DNA from: CAYYYP01 sp964475985
GTDB taxonomy: Bacteria; Bdellovibrionota; UBA1018; CAYHWW01
Length of the DNA stretch: 64,000 nucleotides
Assembly: GCA_964475985.1 (NCBI GenBank)
Contig: CAYYYP010000014.1
Location: 1 to 64,000 of the forward strand
Direction: 5' to 3'
Shown: positions 43,803 to 51,483 of the stretch, piece by piece
Layout: each line of letters starts with the position of its first letter
Position numbering within the stretch: position 1 is the stretch's first letter
Translations under genes and position numbers: made by a program
Notes under the pieces: model-generated
Databases searched by the model: none
What the model saw: only the letters and a program-made list of their open reading frames with translations
What the model was told of the DNA's origin: nothing

Positions 43803-43858
43803 TCCCGGAAATTCATTAGCTCCGAGCTAGAGGAACGCGGCAAATTTTTCTTGGGGTT

Positions 43859-43914
43859 GCCTACTATTAAAGCCGAACTAAGCAACAGCCTGAGGATGCC
43901 TACTCTTAAAGACG
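43859..43914. repeat. Pair of 17-base direct repeats before the antitoxin-like gene
   Basis: GCCTACTATTAAAGCCG (43859-43875) and GCCTACTCTTAAAGACG (43898-43914) differ at two positions and are 39 bases apart, about three and a half helical turns. They precede a TATAAT at 43932-43937. They may be operator sites for the small DNA-binding protein at 44001. Confidence 0.45.
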
Positions 43915-43931
43915 CGTAATAATATTATCTA

Positions 43932-43937
43932 TATAAT
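43932..43937 (+). promoter_or_regulatory. -10 element TATAAT inside an imperfect palindrome
   Basis: TATAAT is centred in TTATCTATATAATATAGAGATAA, an imperfect palindrome of the TTATCT...AGATAA type, 64 bases ahead of the antitoxin-like gene; a good -35 is not visible. The following leader can form a small hairpin (CTAGCT 43951-43956 with AGCTAG 43966-43971). Confidence 0.4.
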
Positions 43938-44000
43938 ATAGAGATAACATCTAGCTAATCGTTTCAGCTAGAAAAGCCACAAAGAAGGAAGCTAAGTTCT

Positions 44001-44216
44001 ATGAAAAAGGAATATGATTTCTCAAAAATGAAGGAAGTAAAAAATCCTTACAGCGGCAAAAAAAAAGCAATCGGAATTAATTTGAGCCCTGAAGTCATCG
44101 ACTACTTCAAAAAAATCGCCGATGAGAGCGGGATCCCTTATCAAAAGTTGATTGATCTTTACCTGCTTGACTGCGTTAAACGCCGCAAAAAGCTTTCACT
44201 TAAGTGGGCAGCTTAA
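44001..44216 (+). CDS. BrnA/CopG-type ribbon-helix-helix protein, orphan antitoxin-like
   Basis: A 71-residue basic protein, EYDFSKMKEVKNPYSGKKKA in the first part (DFSKxKxxxNPY is usual for BrnA antitoxins), then IGINLSPEVIDYFKKIADE, the strand-helix of a ribbon-helix-helix fold, and SGIPYQKLIDLYLLDCVKRR, the second helix. BrnA is normally coded right after a toxin gene brnT; no such frame is found in the 198 bases upstream, so it is an orphan or a plain repressor. AAGAAGGAAG precedes the ATG as Shine-Dalgarno. Confidence 0.75.
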   Translation: MKKEYDFSKMKEVKNPYSGKKKAIGINLSPEVIDYFKKIADESGIPYQKLIDLYLLDCVKRRKKLSLKWAA

Positions 44217-44232
44217 GATCTGTATCAAAGCC

Positions 44233-44958
44233 CTACCCCAACGCCGCCTTCTGAATCTCATGCAGCGCCTTAGCCGCAATGAGAGCACCATCCGTCAGAC
44301 GGTTCATATCATCGCGCGTAAATACCGTGTTTTCGCCCGTACCCTGCACTTCCACAAAATGGCCGTCACCCGTGATCACGAAATTCATATCGACATCACA
44401 CGATGAGTCTTCGCCATAATCCAAATCCACTAAAACGTGCTCACCTTTAAGGCCCACGCTTACTGCAGAAACGAGGCCTGTGATTGCGTTAGTCAAACCG
44501 TGTTTCTTGAGCGCCAGAGCTAACGCAACGTAACCGCCCGTGATACTTGCGGTGCGGGTTCCGCCGTCGGCGACGATGACATCACAATCTACGATGATGC
44601 TACGTTCGGGAATTTTTTTCAGATCAACGATGGACCTTAATGACCGGCCAATGAGACGCTGGATTTCTAAAGTTCTTCCGCCTAATTTATCTCGTTCGCG
44701 TTTGGTACGTTGATGCGTTGCCGTGGGTAACATTGCGTATTCCGCCGTTACCCAGCCTTTGCCTGAACCCTGCAACCACTGCGGCACGCTGCGATCCATG
44801 ATCGCCGTGCAAATGACCCTTGTTTTACCGAACTCAACCATCACGGAACCATCCGCATAGTCATTGACGCCACAGGTGATTTTTACTGGCCTCAGCTCCA
44901 AAGACTTGCGGCCAAAAGCTCGTTTACCCGAAAATGCGGCATTTTTATCAACACTCAT
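44233..44958 (-). CDS. rph: Ribonuclease PH
   Basis: RNase PH trims the 3' end of tRNA precursors phosphorolytically. Sequence landmarks: RKSLELRPVKITCGVNDYAD, GKTRVICTA, GSGKGWVTAEYAMLP, QRTKRERDKLGGRTLEIQRL with the phosphate-binding arginine, VDCDVIVADGGTRTASITG and the end EVQGTGENTVFTRDDMNRL. Length of 241 residues is normal. It follows the amidase gene by 17 bases on the same strand. Confidence 0.96.
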   Translation of the reverse strand: MSVDKNAAFSGKRAFGRKSLELRPVKITCGVNDYADGSVMVEFGKTRVICTAIMDRSVPQWLQGSGKGWVTAEYAMLPTATHQRTKRERDKLGGRTLEIQRLIGRSLRSIVDLKKIPERSIIVDCDVIVADGGTRTASITGGYVALALALKKHGLTNAITGLVSAVSVGLKGEHVLVDLDYGEDSSCDVDMNFVITGDGHFVEVQGTGENTVFTRDDMNRLTDGALIAAKALHEIQKAALG

Positions 44959-44975
44959 ATGCGATGATCCTCTTT

Positions 44976-46052
44976 TTAAAGACCACCTTTCATACGATAT
45001 CGCTTGAGCGCCGTCACGACCGATCTTGTGAAAGTGTCCCGAAATTGCAAATTCATGAGACGTTCCCGATCGTTTTTATTGGAAAGAAAGCCCATTTCCA
45101 TCAGCACCGAAGGCATGGCGACTTGGGAGAGTACATAGAAAAAGGCCTGCTTTACGCCGCGGTCTTTCACCACCGCCCCCCGTTCGATGCGCCCTAGCTC
45201 TTGTTGAACATAGGCCGCAAACAACGCACTTCTTTGGATGAATTTCTGCTGTTCAAGATCAACGAAAATTTTGTTCAGGTCCGTTGAAACGGAAGTGACT
45301 CCAGTTGAGTGCGTAAGCCACTCTTTATTTTCCGCCAGCGCCGTTTTTTTAGAGTCATGGTCGGTGGCTTCGGGACTTAAGATGAAAGTTTCTGCGCCCG
45401 AAATCTTTACATCATCGGCATGATTGACGTGAATGCTAATAAAAAGCCCGCCCTTCTGGCGATTCGCAAGCCTAGCCCGCTCCGGCAACGACACGAATCG
45501 ATCTTGGGTGCGGGTCAGGTGGATTTTAACTTCCGGCATTTCCGTTTCTAAGCGCTCCTTGAGTGCCATGGCATAAATCAGGGAAATGTCTTTCTCCTTA
45601 TGGCTTTTTGAAGAAGTACCGAAATCATGGCCCCCGTGGCCTGGGTCAATAATAATAATTTTGAGGTCATGCCGTCCGGCATCCTCTATGGCCTCGGCGG
45701 CGACGCCGGTGGAGGGTTTCAATAATAAATATTGGGTCAAGAGTTCAGCGGTTGGTTCGCTGATGCGGTAGCCGTTTGGCGTACTTAAGACATCGCCAAA
45801 ATCCCAAAAACCATCATAGAGCGCAATTTTAACGACCGGAGAAAGTACTGCCTGCTTTCCGTAGCGTGGGTTTTGCACGATTACTTTCTGTTTCTCCCAG
45901 TTATGGAGAACTTCGCAACCTGCGCGCTTACAAAAGGCCCTTAAATTTAAATAGGTGACTGGCCGTCCCTGTGTCACCGCCGCTAAGGCAACTTTACCGG
46001 CCAGGCCTAAAACTAAGATAAAAATGGAGATGCAAAATTTCATGGATGCCAA
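44976..46052 (-). CDS. N-acetylmuramoyl-L-alanine amidase (Amidase_3, AmiC-like)
   Basis: The enzyme cuts the amide between muramic acid and the stem peptide, used in cell separation. A signal peptide (CISIFILVLGLAGKVALAA) is followed by a region like a copper-amine-oxidase/AMIN fold (NLRAFCKRAGCEVLHNWEK) and the zinc amidase domain: IIIDPGHGGHDFGTSS with the first histidine, KEKDISLIYAMALKERLE with the glutamate, GLFISIHVNHADD with the second histidine and VLMEMGFLSNKNDRERL with the active glutamate. The gene is divergent from nadC with only 23 bases between the starts. Confidence 0.93.
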   Translation of the reverse strand: MASMKFCISIFILVLGLAGKVALAAVTQGRPVTYLNLRAFCKRAGCEVLHNWEKQKVIVQNPRYGKQAVLSPVVKIALYDGFWDFGDVLSTPNGYRISEPTAELLTQYLLLKPSTGVAAEAIEDAGRHDLKIIIIDPGHGGHDFGTSSKSHKEKDISLIYAMALKERLETEMPEVKIHLTRTQDRFVSLPERARLANRQKGGLFISIHVNHADDVKISGAETFILSPEATDHDSKKTALAENKEWLTHSTGVTSVSTDLNKIFVDLEQQKFIQRSALFAAYVQQELGRIERGAVVKDRGVKQAFFYVLSQVAMPSVLMEMGFLSNKNDRERLMNLQFRDTFTRSVVTALKRYRMKGGL

Positions 46053-46075
46053 ATAATATCACTCATCATACTTGA

Positions 46076-46981
46076 ATGGTTATGAACCACGAAACGAGTT
46101 CTGCGTTAAATCGAAAAGAAATTTCGACTCTCCTAGACCATCCGGATGTGGATGATCTGATTCGGCTCGCCTTAAAGGAAGATGGCATTCAGAACGACCT
46201 CACGACGGCGTGCTGCGATAAGTCTGCGGATCTTACAACTGCTAGAGTTGTGGTAAAATCGCCCACGGTAATTGCGGGCGGGCCACTAGTTGCCAGGGTT
46301 TTGAAAGCTGCCGGTGTATCTGACGTACAAATTGCTTTTCACCTCGAGGAAGGCCACTGGGTTGACACAAATTCGGTAAGCCCTGCGCCCGTATGGTTTG
46401 AGCTTAAGGGTCCCATGGCCCAATTGCTGAAAACGGAACGTACCATCCTGAACTTCCTGATTCGTATTTGCGGCATCGCCACCGTTACTCAACGCATCGT
46501 AAAAGATATTTCTGAAACTTCATGCCGTTTGTTGCACACCCGTAAAACTGCGCCTGGCCATAGGAGAACGGACATCTACGCTTGTCTCATGGGCGGTGCA
46601 CATCCTCATCGACGCAGCCTCGATGACGCAATTCTGGTGAAGGAAAATCACATTCGAAGTTCGTCCTCCTGGCAAACCCTTGGCGATGGCATTGAGAAAA
46701 ATCGCAAGCTTGCCCGCTTTGTCGAAATTGAAGTCACGAATATGATGGAGCTCAAACACGCCCTAGCCCTCAAACCGGACCGCATCATGCTCGATAATTT
46801 TTCGATAAAAGAAATTGAAAAGGCAGTGCTGCTTTTTGGTTCGGCAGTTGAGCTCGAAGCTTCGGGCGGCATCAACGCCACCAATGCGCGAGAATATGCG
46901 TTAACTGGCGTAGATTACATTTCCTTGGGTTCTTTGACGCATTCGGCACCGGCGGCTGATCTCTCCATGCTTTTTTTGTAG
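46076..46981 (+). CDS. nadC: Quinolinate phosphoribosyltransferase
   Basis: NadC turns quinolinate and PRPP into nicotinate mononucleotide in NAD synthesis. Motifs: LALKEDGIQNDLTT, ERTILNFLIRICGIATVTQ, LLHTRKTAPGHRR (substrate-binding HTRKT), HRRSLDDAILVKENHI, EIEVTNMMELKHAL and DRIMLDNFSI, ending in ELEASGGINATNAREYA. A 301-residue protein, slightly longer than the usual 280-295. ATG at 46076 or 46082. birA follows by 9 bases. Confidence 0.96.
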   Translation: MVMNHETSSALNRKEISTLLDHPDVDDLIRLALKEDGIQNDLTTACCDKSADLTTARVVVKSPTVIAGGPLVARVLKAAGVSDVQIAFHLEEGHWVDTNSVSPAPVWFELKGPMAQLLKTERTILNFLIRICGIATVTQRIVKDISETSCRLLHTRKTAPGHRRTDIYACLMGGAHPHRRSLDDAILVKENHIRSSSSWQTLGDGIEKNRKLARFVEIEVTNMMELKHALALKPDRIMLDNFSIKEIEKAVLLFGSAVELEASGGINATNAREYALTGVDYISLGSLTHSAPAADLSMLFL

Positions 46982-46990
46982 AGGGACCTA

Positions 46991-47764
46991 ATGAAAGTTT
47001 CCCATTTGCATTTTGAACAATGTGTTTCCACCAACGATCTCGCTTTTGAAAATGGTCCAAGCTTACTCGCTAGGGAACATTCAAATGCCCTCATCGTCAC
47101 GGCGGATGAGCAAACAAAAGGGCGTGGCCGGCAGGGCAGACAATGGGAATCCAAAAAAACTGGAAATATTTATTGCTCAGTTTTTCTTAAGGGTGAAACC
47201 GTGCAAATTCCGCCGGCCTGGATTCCGTTGGCGGCGGGCGTTGCCACGCTGTCCGCCATGGAAGAAAATATCAAAAATTTTCAAACGCTGAATTTAGACG
47301 CCTGGCGCATCAAATGGCCAAACGATATTTTGGTACAACACGCGAACACCTCGAAAAAAATTGCCGGCATTCTCTGCGAGTCCAGGTTCTCAGGGCAATC
47401 CTTGCAAAGTTTAGTGGTAGGCTTTGGTTTCAATGTTTTCCATTCACCAACCCCAGAGTCCGCATGCCTCGCCGATGTTTTAGCTGCCGATGGCGTAGAT
47501 GCTTCGCGCCAAACGGCCCTGCAGAATTTCGGGGAAAGTTTTCCCCGCCAGTTCAGTGAGCATTTGACCTTCTGGGTACAAACCGATTTACCCTCCCTTA
47601 AAAAAGCTTGGCTACATTTTGCGCAGTGGGACAAATTTCCGATTTTGAAAACCCATCGCGCCGATGGAAGTATGCTTGAGCTCGACCAGCTCACCATCCT
47701 AGATGCTGGGGGCATTCAAGGGCGATGCCTCAAAACGAACCAAATTCAGGAGCTACTCTTTTAA
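46991..47764 (+). CDS. birA: Biotin-[acetyl-CoA-carboxylase] ligase
   Basis: BirA attaches biotin to carrier domains. There is no N-terminal DNA-binding helix-turn-helix, so this is the short, non-regulatory class. The biotin loop is KGRGRQGRQWESKKTGNIY, then WRIKWPNDILVQ and KIAGILCESR, the typical active-site strands. The Shine-Dalgarno is GAGGGA before the ATG. The 3' end overlaps the convergent receiver-domain gene by 12 bases. Confidence 0.93.
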   Translation: MKVSHLHFEQCVSTNDLAFENGPSLLAREHSNALIVTADEQTKGRGRQGRQWESKKTGNIYCSVFLKGETVQIPPAWIPLAAGVATLSAMEENIKNFQTLNLDAWRIKWPNDILVQHANTSKKIAGILCESRFSGQSLQSLVVGFGFNVFHSPTPESACLADVLAADGVDASRQTALQNFGESFPRQFSEHLTFWVQTDLPSLKKAWLHFAQWDKFPILKTHRADGSMLELDQLTILDAGGIQGRCLKTNQIQELLF

Positions 47765-48907
47765 GAGATCTTCAATTTCCTTCTTCAGAAGTTTTTCTGC
47801 CATCTTGGGTAGCACTTCACGAATTGCCGAAAGCAGCGCAGTTTCAACACTTTTTTCTACGCTGCGCTGAATCATCTGATGAAAGCTTTCACTTTCCAAC
47901 GTGTGCTTGAGTTGTTCCGTCAGAGCGCTTTTAAAATCTGCCGAATTTGTTTCCGAAAGTACGGCGGGCGCCCTTGCGGCAAGGGGCGCCACCGGTTCAA
48001 TTTTTTGCGGCGGCTTTAAAAGATTGAGGTCCTCAAGAATGCGGCTTCCACCGGTATCGAAATTCAAAGGAGCGTTAGGTTTAGCAACGGGTGAAACTTT
48101 AGGTTTCACGTTGGGGATGCTCATTCCCGAAACCTGTTTACGCTTTCTTTGGTCATCCAACTGCCAACCACTAAAGCCCGGAACTTCTTCTGGCTTAACT
48201 TCCGCCGGCGGGGAACGTCTTTCCTGAATTTCATCAAGCCCCGTCATCTCAATGGTGGACTGCGTTAAAGATTGGATATCCTCGGATGAACCAGAAGCAC
48301 CCAGGGATGAGCCTTGCAGCGGAGGAAGCGGAGTGGCTTCAGGCGCCGGCATGGATTCAAACATCGGAATCTCAGATTCCAAAGGCGGGAGCGAATCAAA
48401 TTCCAATGGGGGTAAAGTCGTTTCCATGGCGTCAGGAATTTCGGACGCTACATTTGTGATATCACCATGAACCGATGCTTCGCCCTTGGGGGCTAAGGCG
48501 GACATTTCGCCAGCCGAGCTTAAAACTTTTCTTAAATGGGCCGGATCAAAGGGTTTGATCAACCTTGCAGAAAGGCCCGCTTGCTTAGCTTTGCCTTCAT
48601 CTACTTTTTCAAAAGCACTGTGCAGAAGGATGAACTGCACAAAACCAGAGGCACCATTTTTAGAGGCTTCAAATTCATCAAATTTAGCTTTGAGTTCAAA
48701 GGCGTTTAGGCCCGGTAGATTGATATCCAGCAGCACCAGAAGGGGGTCAGAATTGGCTACTGCATCCTCTAAAATACGCAGGGCGGCGTCCCCATCCTGC
48801 GCAGAGAGAATTTCATAATTCTCGTTTTGGCTCGCATTGGATAGGGCGAGTTTGATGACTTTCTGAATTGTTACGCTGTCATCCGCTACAAGGAGCTTCT
48901 TGCCCAT
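47753..48907 (-). CDS. Response regulator with long C-terminal extension
   Basis: A 384-residue protein with a complete CheY-type receiver: VADDSVTIQKVIKLAL at the start (acidic pair), LVLLDINLPGLNAFELK with the phospho-aspartate, FILLHSAFE and RLIKPFDPAHLR with the lysine. Residues 145-300 are a proline- and glutamate-rich linker with short acidic motifs; the final 65 residues are helical (FKSALTEQLKHTLESE, EVLPKMAEKLLKKEIEDLL). No effector domain is recognised. Receiver-linker-helix proteins of this layout occur in delta-type bacteria as polarity or scaffold factors. Ending overlaps birA by 12 bases. Confidence 0.85.
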   Translation of the reverse strand: MGKKLLVADDSVTIQKVIKLALSNASQNENYEILSAQDGDAALRILEDAVANSDPLLVLLDINLPGLNAFELKAKFDEFEASKNGASGFVQFILLHSAFEKVDEGKAKQAGLSARLIKPFDPAHLRKVLSSAGEMSALAPKGEASVHGDITNVASEIPDAMETTLPPLEFDSLPPLESEIPMFESMPAPEATPLPPLQGSSLGASGSSEDIQSLTQSTIEMTGLDEIQERRSPPAEVKPEEVPGFSGWQLDDQRKRKQVSGMSIPNVKPKVSPVAKPNAPLNFDTGGSRILEDLNLLKPPQKIEPVAPLAARAPAVLSETNSADFKSALTEQLKHTLESESFHQMIQRSVEKSVETALLSAIREVLPKMAEKLLKKEIEDLLKE

Positions 48908-48951
48908 CTAAATATTAGTATTTCACCGATGACTCAGTCGCGTCAACCAAG

Positions 48952-48957
48952 TATTAT
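48952..48957 (+). promoter_or_regulatory. -10 element TATTAT for the 6S-like RNA
   Basis: TATTAT ends 6 bases before the first paired base of the rod-shaped RNA (48963), which is the normal distance to a transcription start. A convincing -35 was not found (nearest is TGACTC at 48930-48935, 16 bases upstream). Confidence 0.35.
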
Positions 48958-48962
48958 GAAAC

Positions 48963-49137
48963 TGAGACTTTGCAGGATGGAGACAAGATAAAACTTCGAA
49001 CCCGACAACTGAATCCAAGGGAGCTGACACTGACAATGGTGTGCAAGCCTGTAAAACCAGGAAGCCTAAAGTTGTTATTTGGTACCCACGTTATTACCTT
49101 GGGTTCGAGTTTACGGTCTCAGAAATGCAAAGTCTCA
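48963..49137 (+). ncRNA. ssrS: Rod-shaped structured RNA, 6S RNA-like candidate
   Basis: A 175-base segment that folds as one long rod. Closing stem: TGAGACTTTGCA (48963-48974) with TGCAAAGTCTCA (49126-49137), 12 perfect pairs. Then a 5x5 loop, GAGAC (48980-48984) with GTCTC (49116-49120), then AAACT and CGAACCC (48991-49003) with GGGTTCG and AGTTT (49101-49112), AAGG with CCTT, a wide central bubble (49021-49031 against 49077-49096), GACAAT with GTTGTT (49032-49037/49071-49076), and a tip hairpin CCTG/CAGG. Length, single rod and central bubble fit 6S RNA, which binds RNA polymerase. CTTTT follows the closing stem. The rod could alternatively be a leader of the gene at 49177; sequence-level 6S homology was not tested. 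Confidence 0.45.
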
Positions 49138-49176
49138 CTTTTCCTTTAGGGAAAAGGAAACACATGGAGGTGTTTA

Positions 49177-49881
49177 GTGAGTGCCAACGGTAATTCAAAC
49201 TCTCAGGCCGGTCCAAACCGGCGGGGCCATGCCCCCCTTGATTTTTCCTGGGTCCATGAACTTGCAAAAAATGAGGTGAGGCCCGAAGAAGCGAACATCT
49301 TCAACCGCGTCAATCAGTTTGACCCGCGCCAACTCATTGAAGAATCCACCATCGAATTCTTGGAAGAGCTTCGTGACTTGTTCACCATGAACATCAAAGT
49401 TTTCAACAACTACAGCGAAAACAACACGAAGTTCAGCGAAATTAAAATTTACGGTATTTCCCAAACTCCCGCCGATTTCATGCTTTTCCGGAATAATACT
49501 AAATTAGTTTTTTCAAATTCAGCGCACGGCATCATTTCTGCCGTATTTTCGCAACATTCCGGCGCCCAGAACGACAGCGCGAGAGGAACGTCAAAAGACC
49601 TGTCCTCCGCATCATCGGGCGGCGCGTTAACGGGTTCATCGGTCCTTCGGGATTCCTATGGCCCTGGGAAAAATCAGCAAGACATCATGGCGGAGGTTGG
49701 CCCGTTCCTCGATATTCGATGGGCCTTTCAAGGTGAAAGTGTACGACCAGAACGCCTAGTAAAATTTTATTTCATCGAGTTCATAAAAGCGTCCCGTACC
49801 CTGCGCAAGGATAAATCACCGAATCAATTGCTTCTGAAGCAGATCAAGGCCTTGCTCAAGGACGAGGGGCTTGATTTGTGA
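49177..49881 (+). CDS. Conserved soluble protein, unknown
   Basis: A 234-residue protein without signal or membrane segment. The middle has FLEELRDLFTMNIKVFNNY, an amphipathic helix-strand region, then KIYGISQTPADFMLFRNNTK and a serine/glycine-rich linker, and the end is a basic helix LLLKQIKALLKDEGLDL. Start is GTG 49177 with GGAGG 6 bases upstream, a reliable site. The last 66 bases overlap the end of the reductase gene on the other strand. No function can be given. Confidence 0.7.
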   Translation: MSANGNSNSQAGPNRRGHAPLDFSWVHELAKNEVRPEEANIFNRVNQFDPRQLIEESTIEFLEELRDLFTMNIKVFNNYSENNTKFSEIKIYGISQTPADFMLFRNNTKLVFSNSAHGIISAVFSQHSGAQNDSARGTSKDLSSASSGGALTGSSVLRDSYGPGKNQQDIMAEVGPFLDIRWAFQGESVRPERLVKFYFIEFIKASRTLRKDKSPNQLLLKQIKALLKDEGLDL

Positions 49882-50697
49882 TTCCTTAACAAACTTTGAC
49901 GCATTAAGAGAAAAATCGAGAAAGCTTGCCTCTTTGAATGCCCCCTTAGAGGGGATGATGAGTTTTTCATCCAGCCCCAGGGTTTTGGCCACTTCTAAGC
50001 CAAACTCGTAGGTGCTGAGTTTGGTAAGGCCAGATAAACAGAAAATATCGTTTTTGTTTTCGTTAAGAATTGCCCACTCCACTGCTTCAAGTACAGTTTG
50101 TAACGGAGTGAAGGAATGATGTTCATTCTCCGGCAACTCGTGGCGTTTCCCCGCTGATAAGTCGGCGCGCAGTTTATCTACGAACGAAGGCCGCCAAATG
50201 GAACCAACTCCGTAAACTGGCGACATTCGAAAAATGGTATGCATCGGCGATTTCGTGCGGATGTAATTTTCTCCGGCAATTTTTGAGCGCCCAAGATTGG
50301 TCTCCGTTAAGGGAGTATCCGTTTCCGTATAATTACCTCGCTTCCCATCGTAAATATAAGCGGTCGAGAGATAAATATAACGATGAGGAACGGCCTCGGC
50401 GGCGGAGCCGAAAAAAACGGCGCCTAAACCATGGACGGTATCCGCGATCTGGGGCTTCAGATGACATTCCATAATGTCTTGCAAACCTGCGGCATAAACA
50501 ATCGCATCCGGACGCAGCGCCGTAAAAAGCCGTTTCACGAAATCGCGGTCATCAAAGCTATAAACAAAGCGACTAGTGCCATGAAAATGAATCATTTGAC
50601 GCCGAAACAGAGCGACGACTTTATGCCGCTTTTTGAGATGAAGCACGAGGTTGGAACCGAGGAAACCCGTGGCTCCGACCACTACGATAGTACTCAT
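49816..50697 (-). CDS. NAD(P)-dependent sugar epimerase/reductase, RmlD-like
   Basis: An extended short-chain dehydrogenase of 293 residues. The nucleotide-binding start is MSTIVVVGATGFLGSNLVLH, with GxxGxxG, then DAIVYAAGLQDIM, YLSTAYIYDGKRGNY with the serine and YxxxK-like region (TAYIYDGKRG; TNLGRSKIAGENYI holds YxxxK-type lysine), and PVYGVGSIWRPSF. The layout is nearer to RmlD (dTDP-4-dehydrorhamnose reductase) than to GalE. The frame is open to 50868 but only ATG 50697 fits the fold. The 3' end overlaps the convergent gene by 66 bases. Confidence 0.82.
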   Translation of the reverse strand: MSTIVVVGATGFLGSNLVLHLKKRHKVVALFRRQMIHFHGTSRFVYSFDDRDFVKRLFTALRPDAIVYAAGLQDIMECHLKPQIADTVHGLGAVFFGSAAEAVPHRYIYLSTAYIYDGKRGNYTETDTPLTETNLGRSKIAGENYIRTKSPMHTIFRMSPVYGVGSIWRPSFVDKLRADLSAGKRHELPENEHHSFTPLQTVLEAVEWAILNENKNDIFCLSGLTKLSTYEFGLEVAKTLGLDEKLIIPSKGAFKEASFLDFSLNASKFVKESQIKPLVLEQGLDLLQKQLIR

Positions 50698-50856
50698 AGA
50701 TTTAATGGTAATCGAGGTGGGAAAGACAAGGAAGGGGAGAGGATGGAAATCTAGACCGTCCGGCAATGGCAACGGGAAGGTGACCTCGGCAATTTTGTAC
50801 CTCCGGAAATTTGGCGTACCTATAGAAATGCGCATTCGTTGCCGATTCGTAATCAA

Positions 50857-51483
50857 ATGCGCCACCAAGGTTTTCGCATCCTACTTAAAAAAATCAGTTT
50901 TACTACCAGCTGGCTATTGCTCATTGGAGTGGGGTTTTGGAAACTGTTGATTTATTCCAGCGTCCCGGGCAACCCAGCTCAAATAATTCCGAGGTGGCCG
51001 ATGGATGCAACTACGGTACGCGATCCGGCGTCACCTACTTTAGTTATCTTTGCCCATCCTAGATGTCCTTGCTCGGCAGCGACAATTGGGGAATTAGAAC
51101 GCCTCATTCCGCACATTGAAGGCAAGGTAAAAACCTACGTCGTCTTTTTCAAACCAAAGTCCCAAACGAATGATTGGACTCAGAAAACTCTCTGGAAAAA
51201 GGCCCAAAATATTCCCGGCGTGCAAAATATCCTTGATGAAGACGGTGTGGAGGCCGCTAGATTCGGTGCTAGAACTTCGGGGCATGCTTTTCTCTACGAT
51301 GAAAAAGGATCCCTGGTGTTTCAGGGGGGAATTACTCCGGCCCGTGGCCATATGGGCGATAGCGTCGGAAGGCTGGCAATCTTAGCGTTCTTTAAAAACG
51401 AATCCATGAGGGTAGCTAATGTGCCCGTGTTTGGATGTGCACTTAACAATCCTGAACGTGCCATTGCGGGAGAAACCCCATGA
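50857..51483 (+). CDS. RedB-like thioredoxin-fold protein
   Basis: A 208-residue protein when started at ATG 50857 (a TTG at 50839 is also open). There is one membrane anchor (about residues 12-34) and then a thioredoxin-like domain outside: TLVIFAHPRCPCSAATIGEL with a C-x-C pair instead of C-x2-C, and GARTSGHAFLYDEKGSLVFQ for the cis-proline region where proline seems absent. RedB-type proteins with HPxCPC are found next to histidine kinases in several bacteria. The stop codon overlaps the kinase start as ATGA (51480-51483), so it is coupled to it and may pass on a redox signal. Confidence 0.75.
   Translation: MRHQGFRILLKKISFTTSWLLLIGVGFWKLLIYSSVPGNPAQIIPRWPMDATTVRDPASPTLVIFAHPRCPCSAATIGELERLIPHIEGKVKTYVVFFKPKSQTNDWTQKTLWKKAQNIPGVQNILDEDGVEAARFGARTSGHAFLYDEKGSLVFQGGITPARGHMGDSVGRLAILAFFKNESMRVANVPVFGCALNNPERAIAGETP

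Noticed and set aside
43803..44000. A brnT-like toxin gene before the antitoxin-like gene
   Set aside because: No open frame of suitable length was found in these 198 bases on either strand.
49101..49112. GGGTTCGAG looks like a tRNA or tmRNA T-loop
   Set aside because: No T-stem, acceptor stem or CCA end could be built on either strand; the segment pairs instead with AAACT and CGAACCC in the rod.
50698..50868. N-terminal extension of the RmlD-like reductase
   Set aside because: The Rossmann start MSTIVVVGATGFLG is at ATG 50697; extra residues would precede the fold and overlap the divergent gene's start region.
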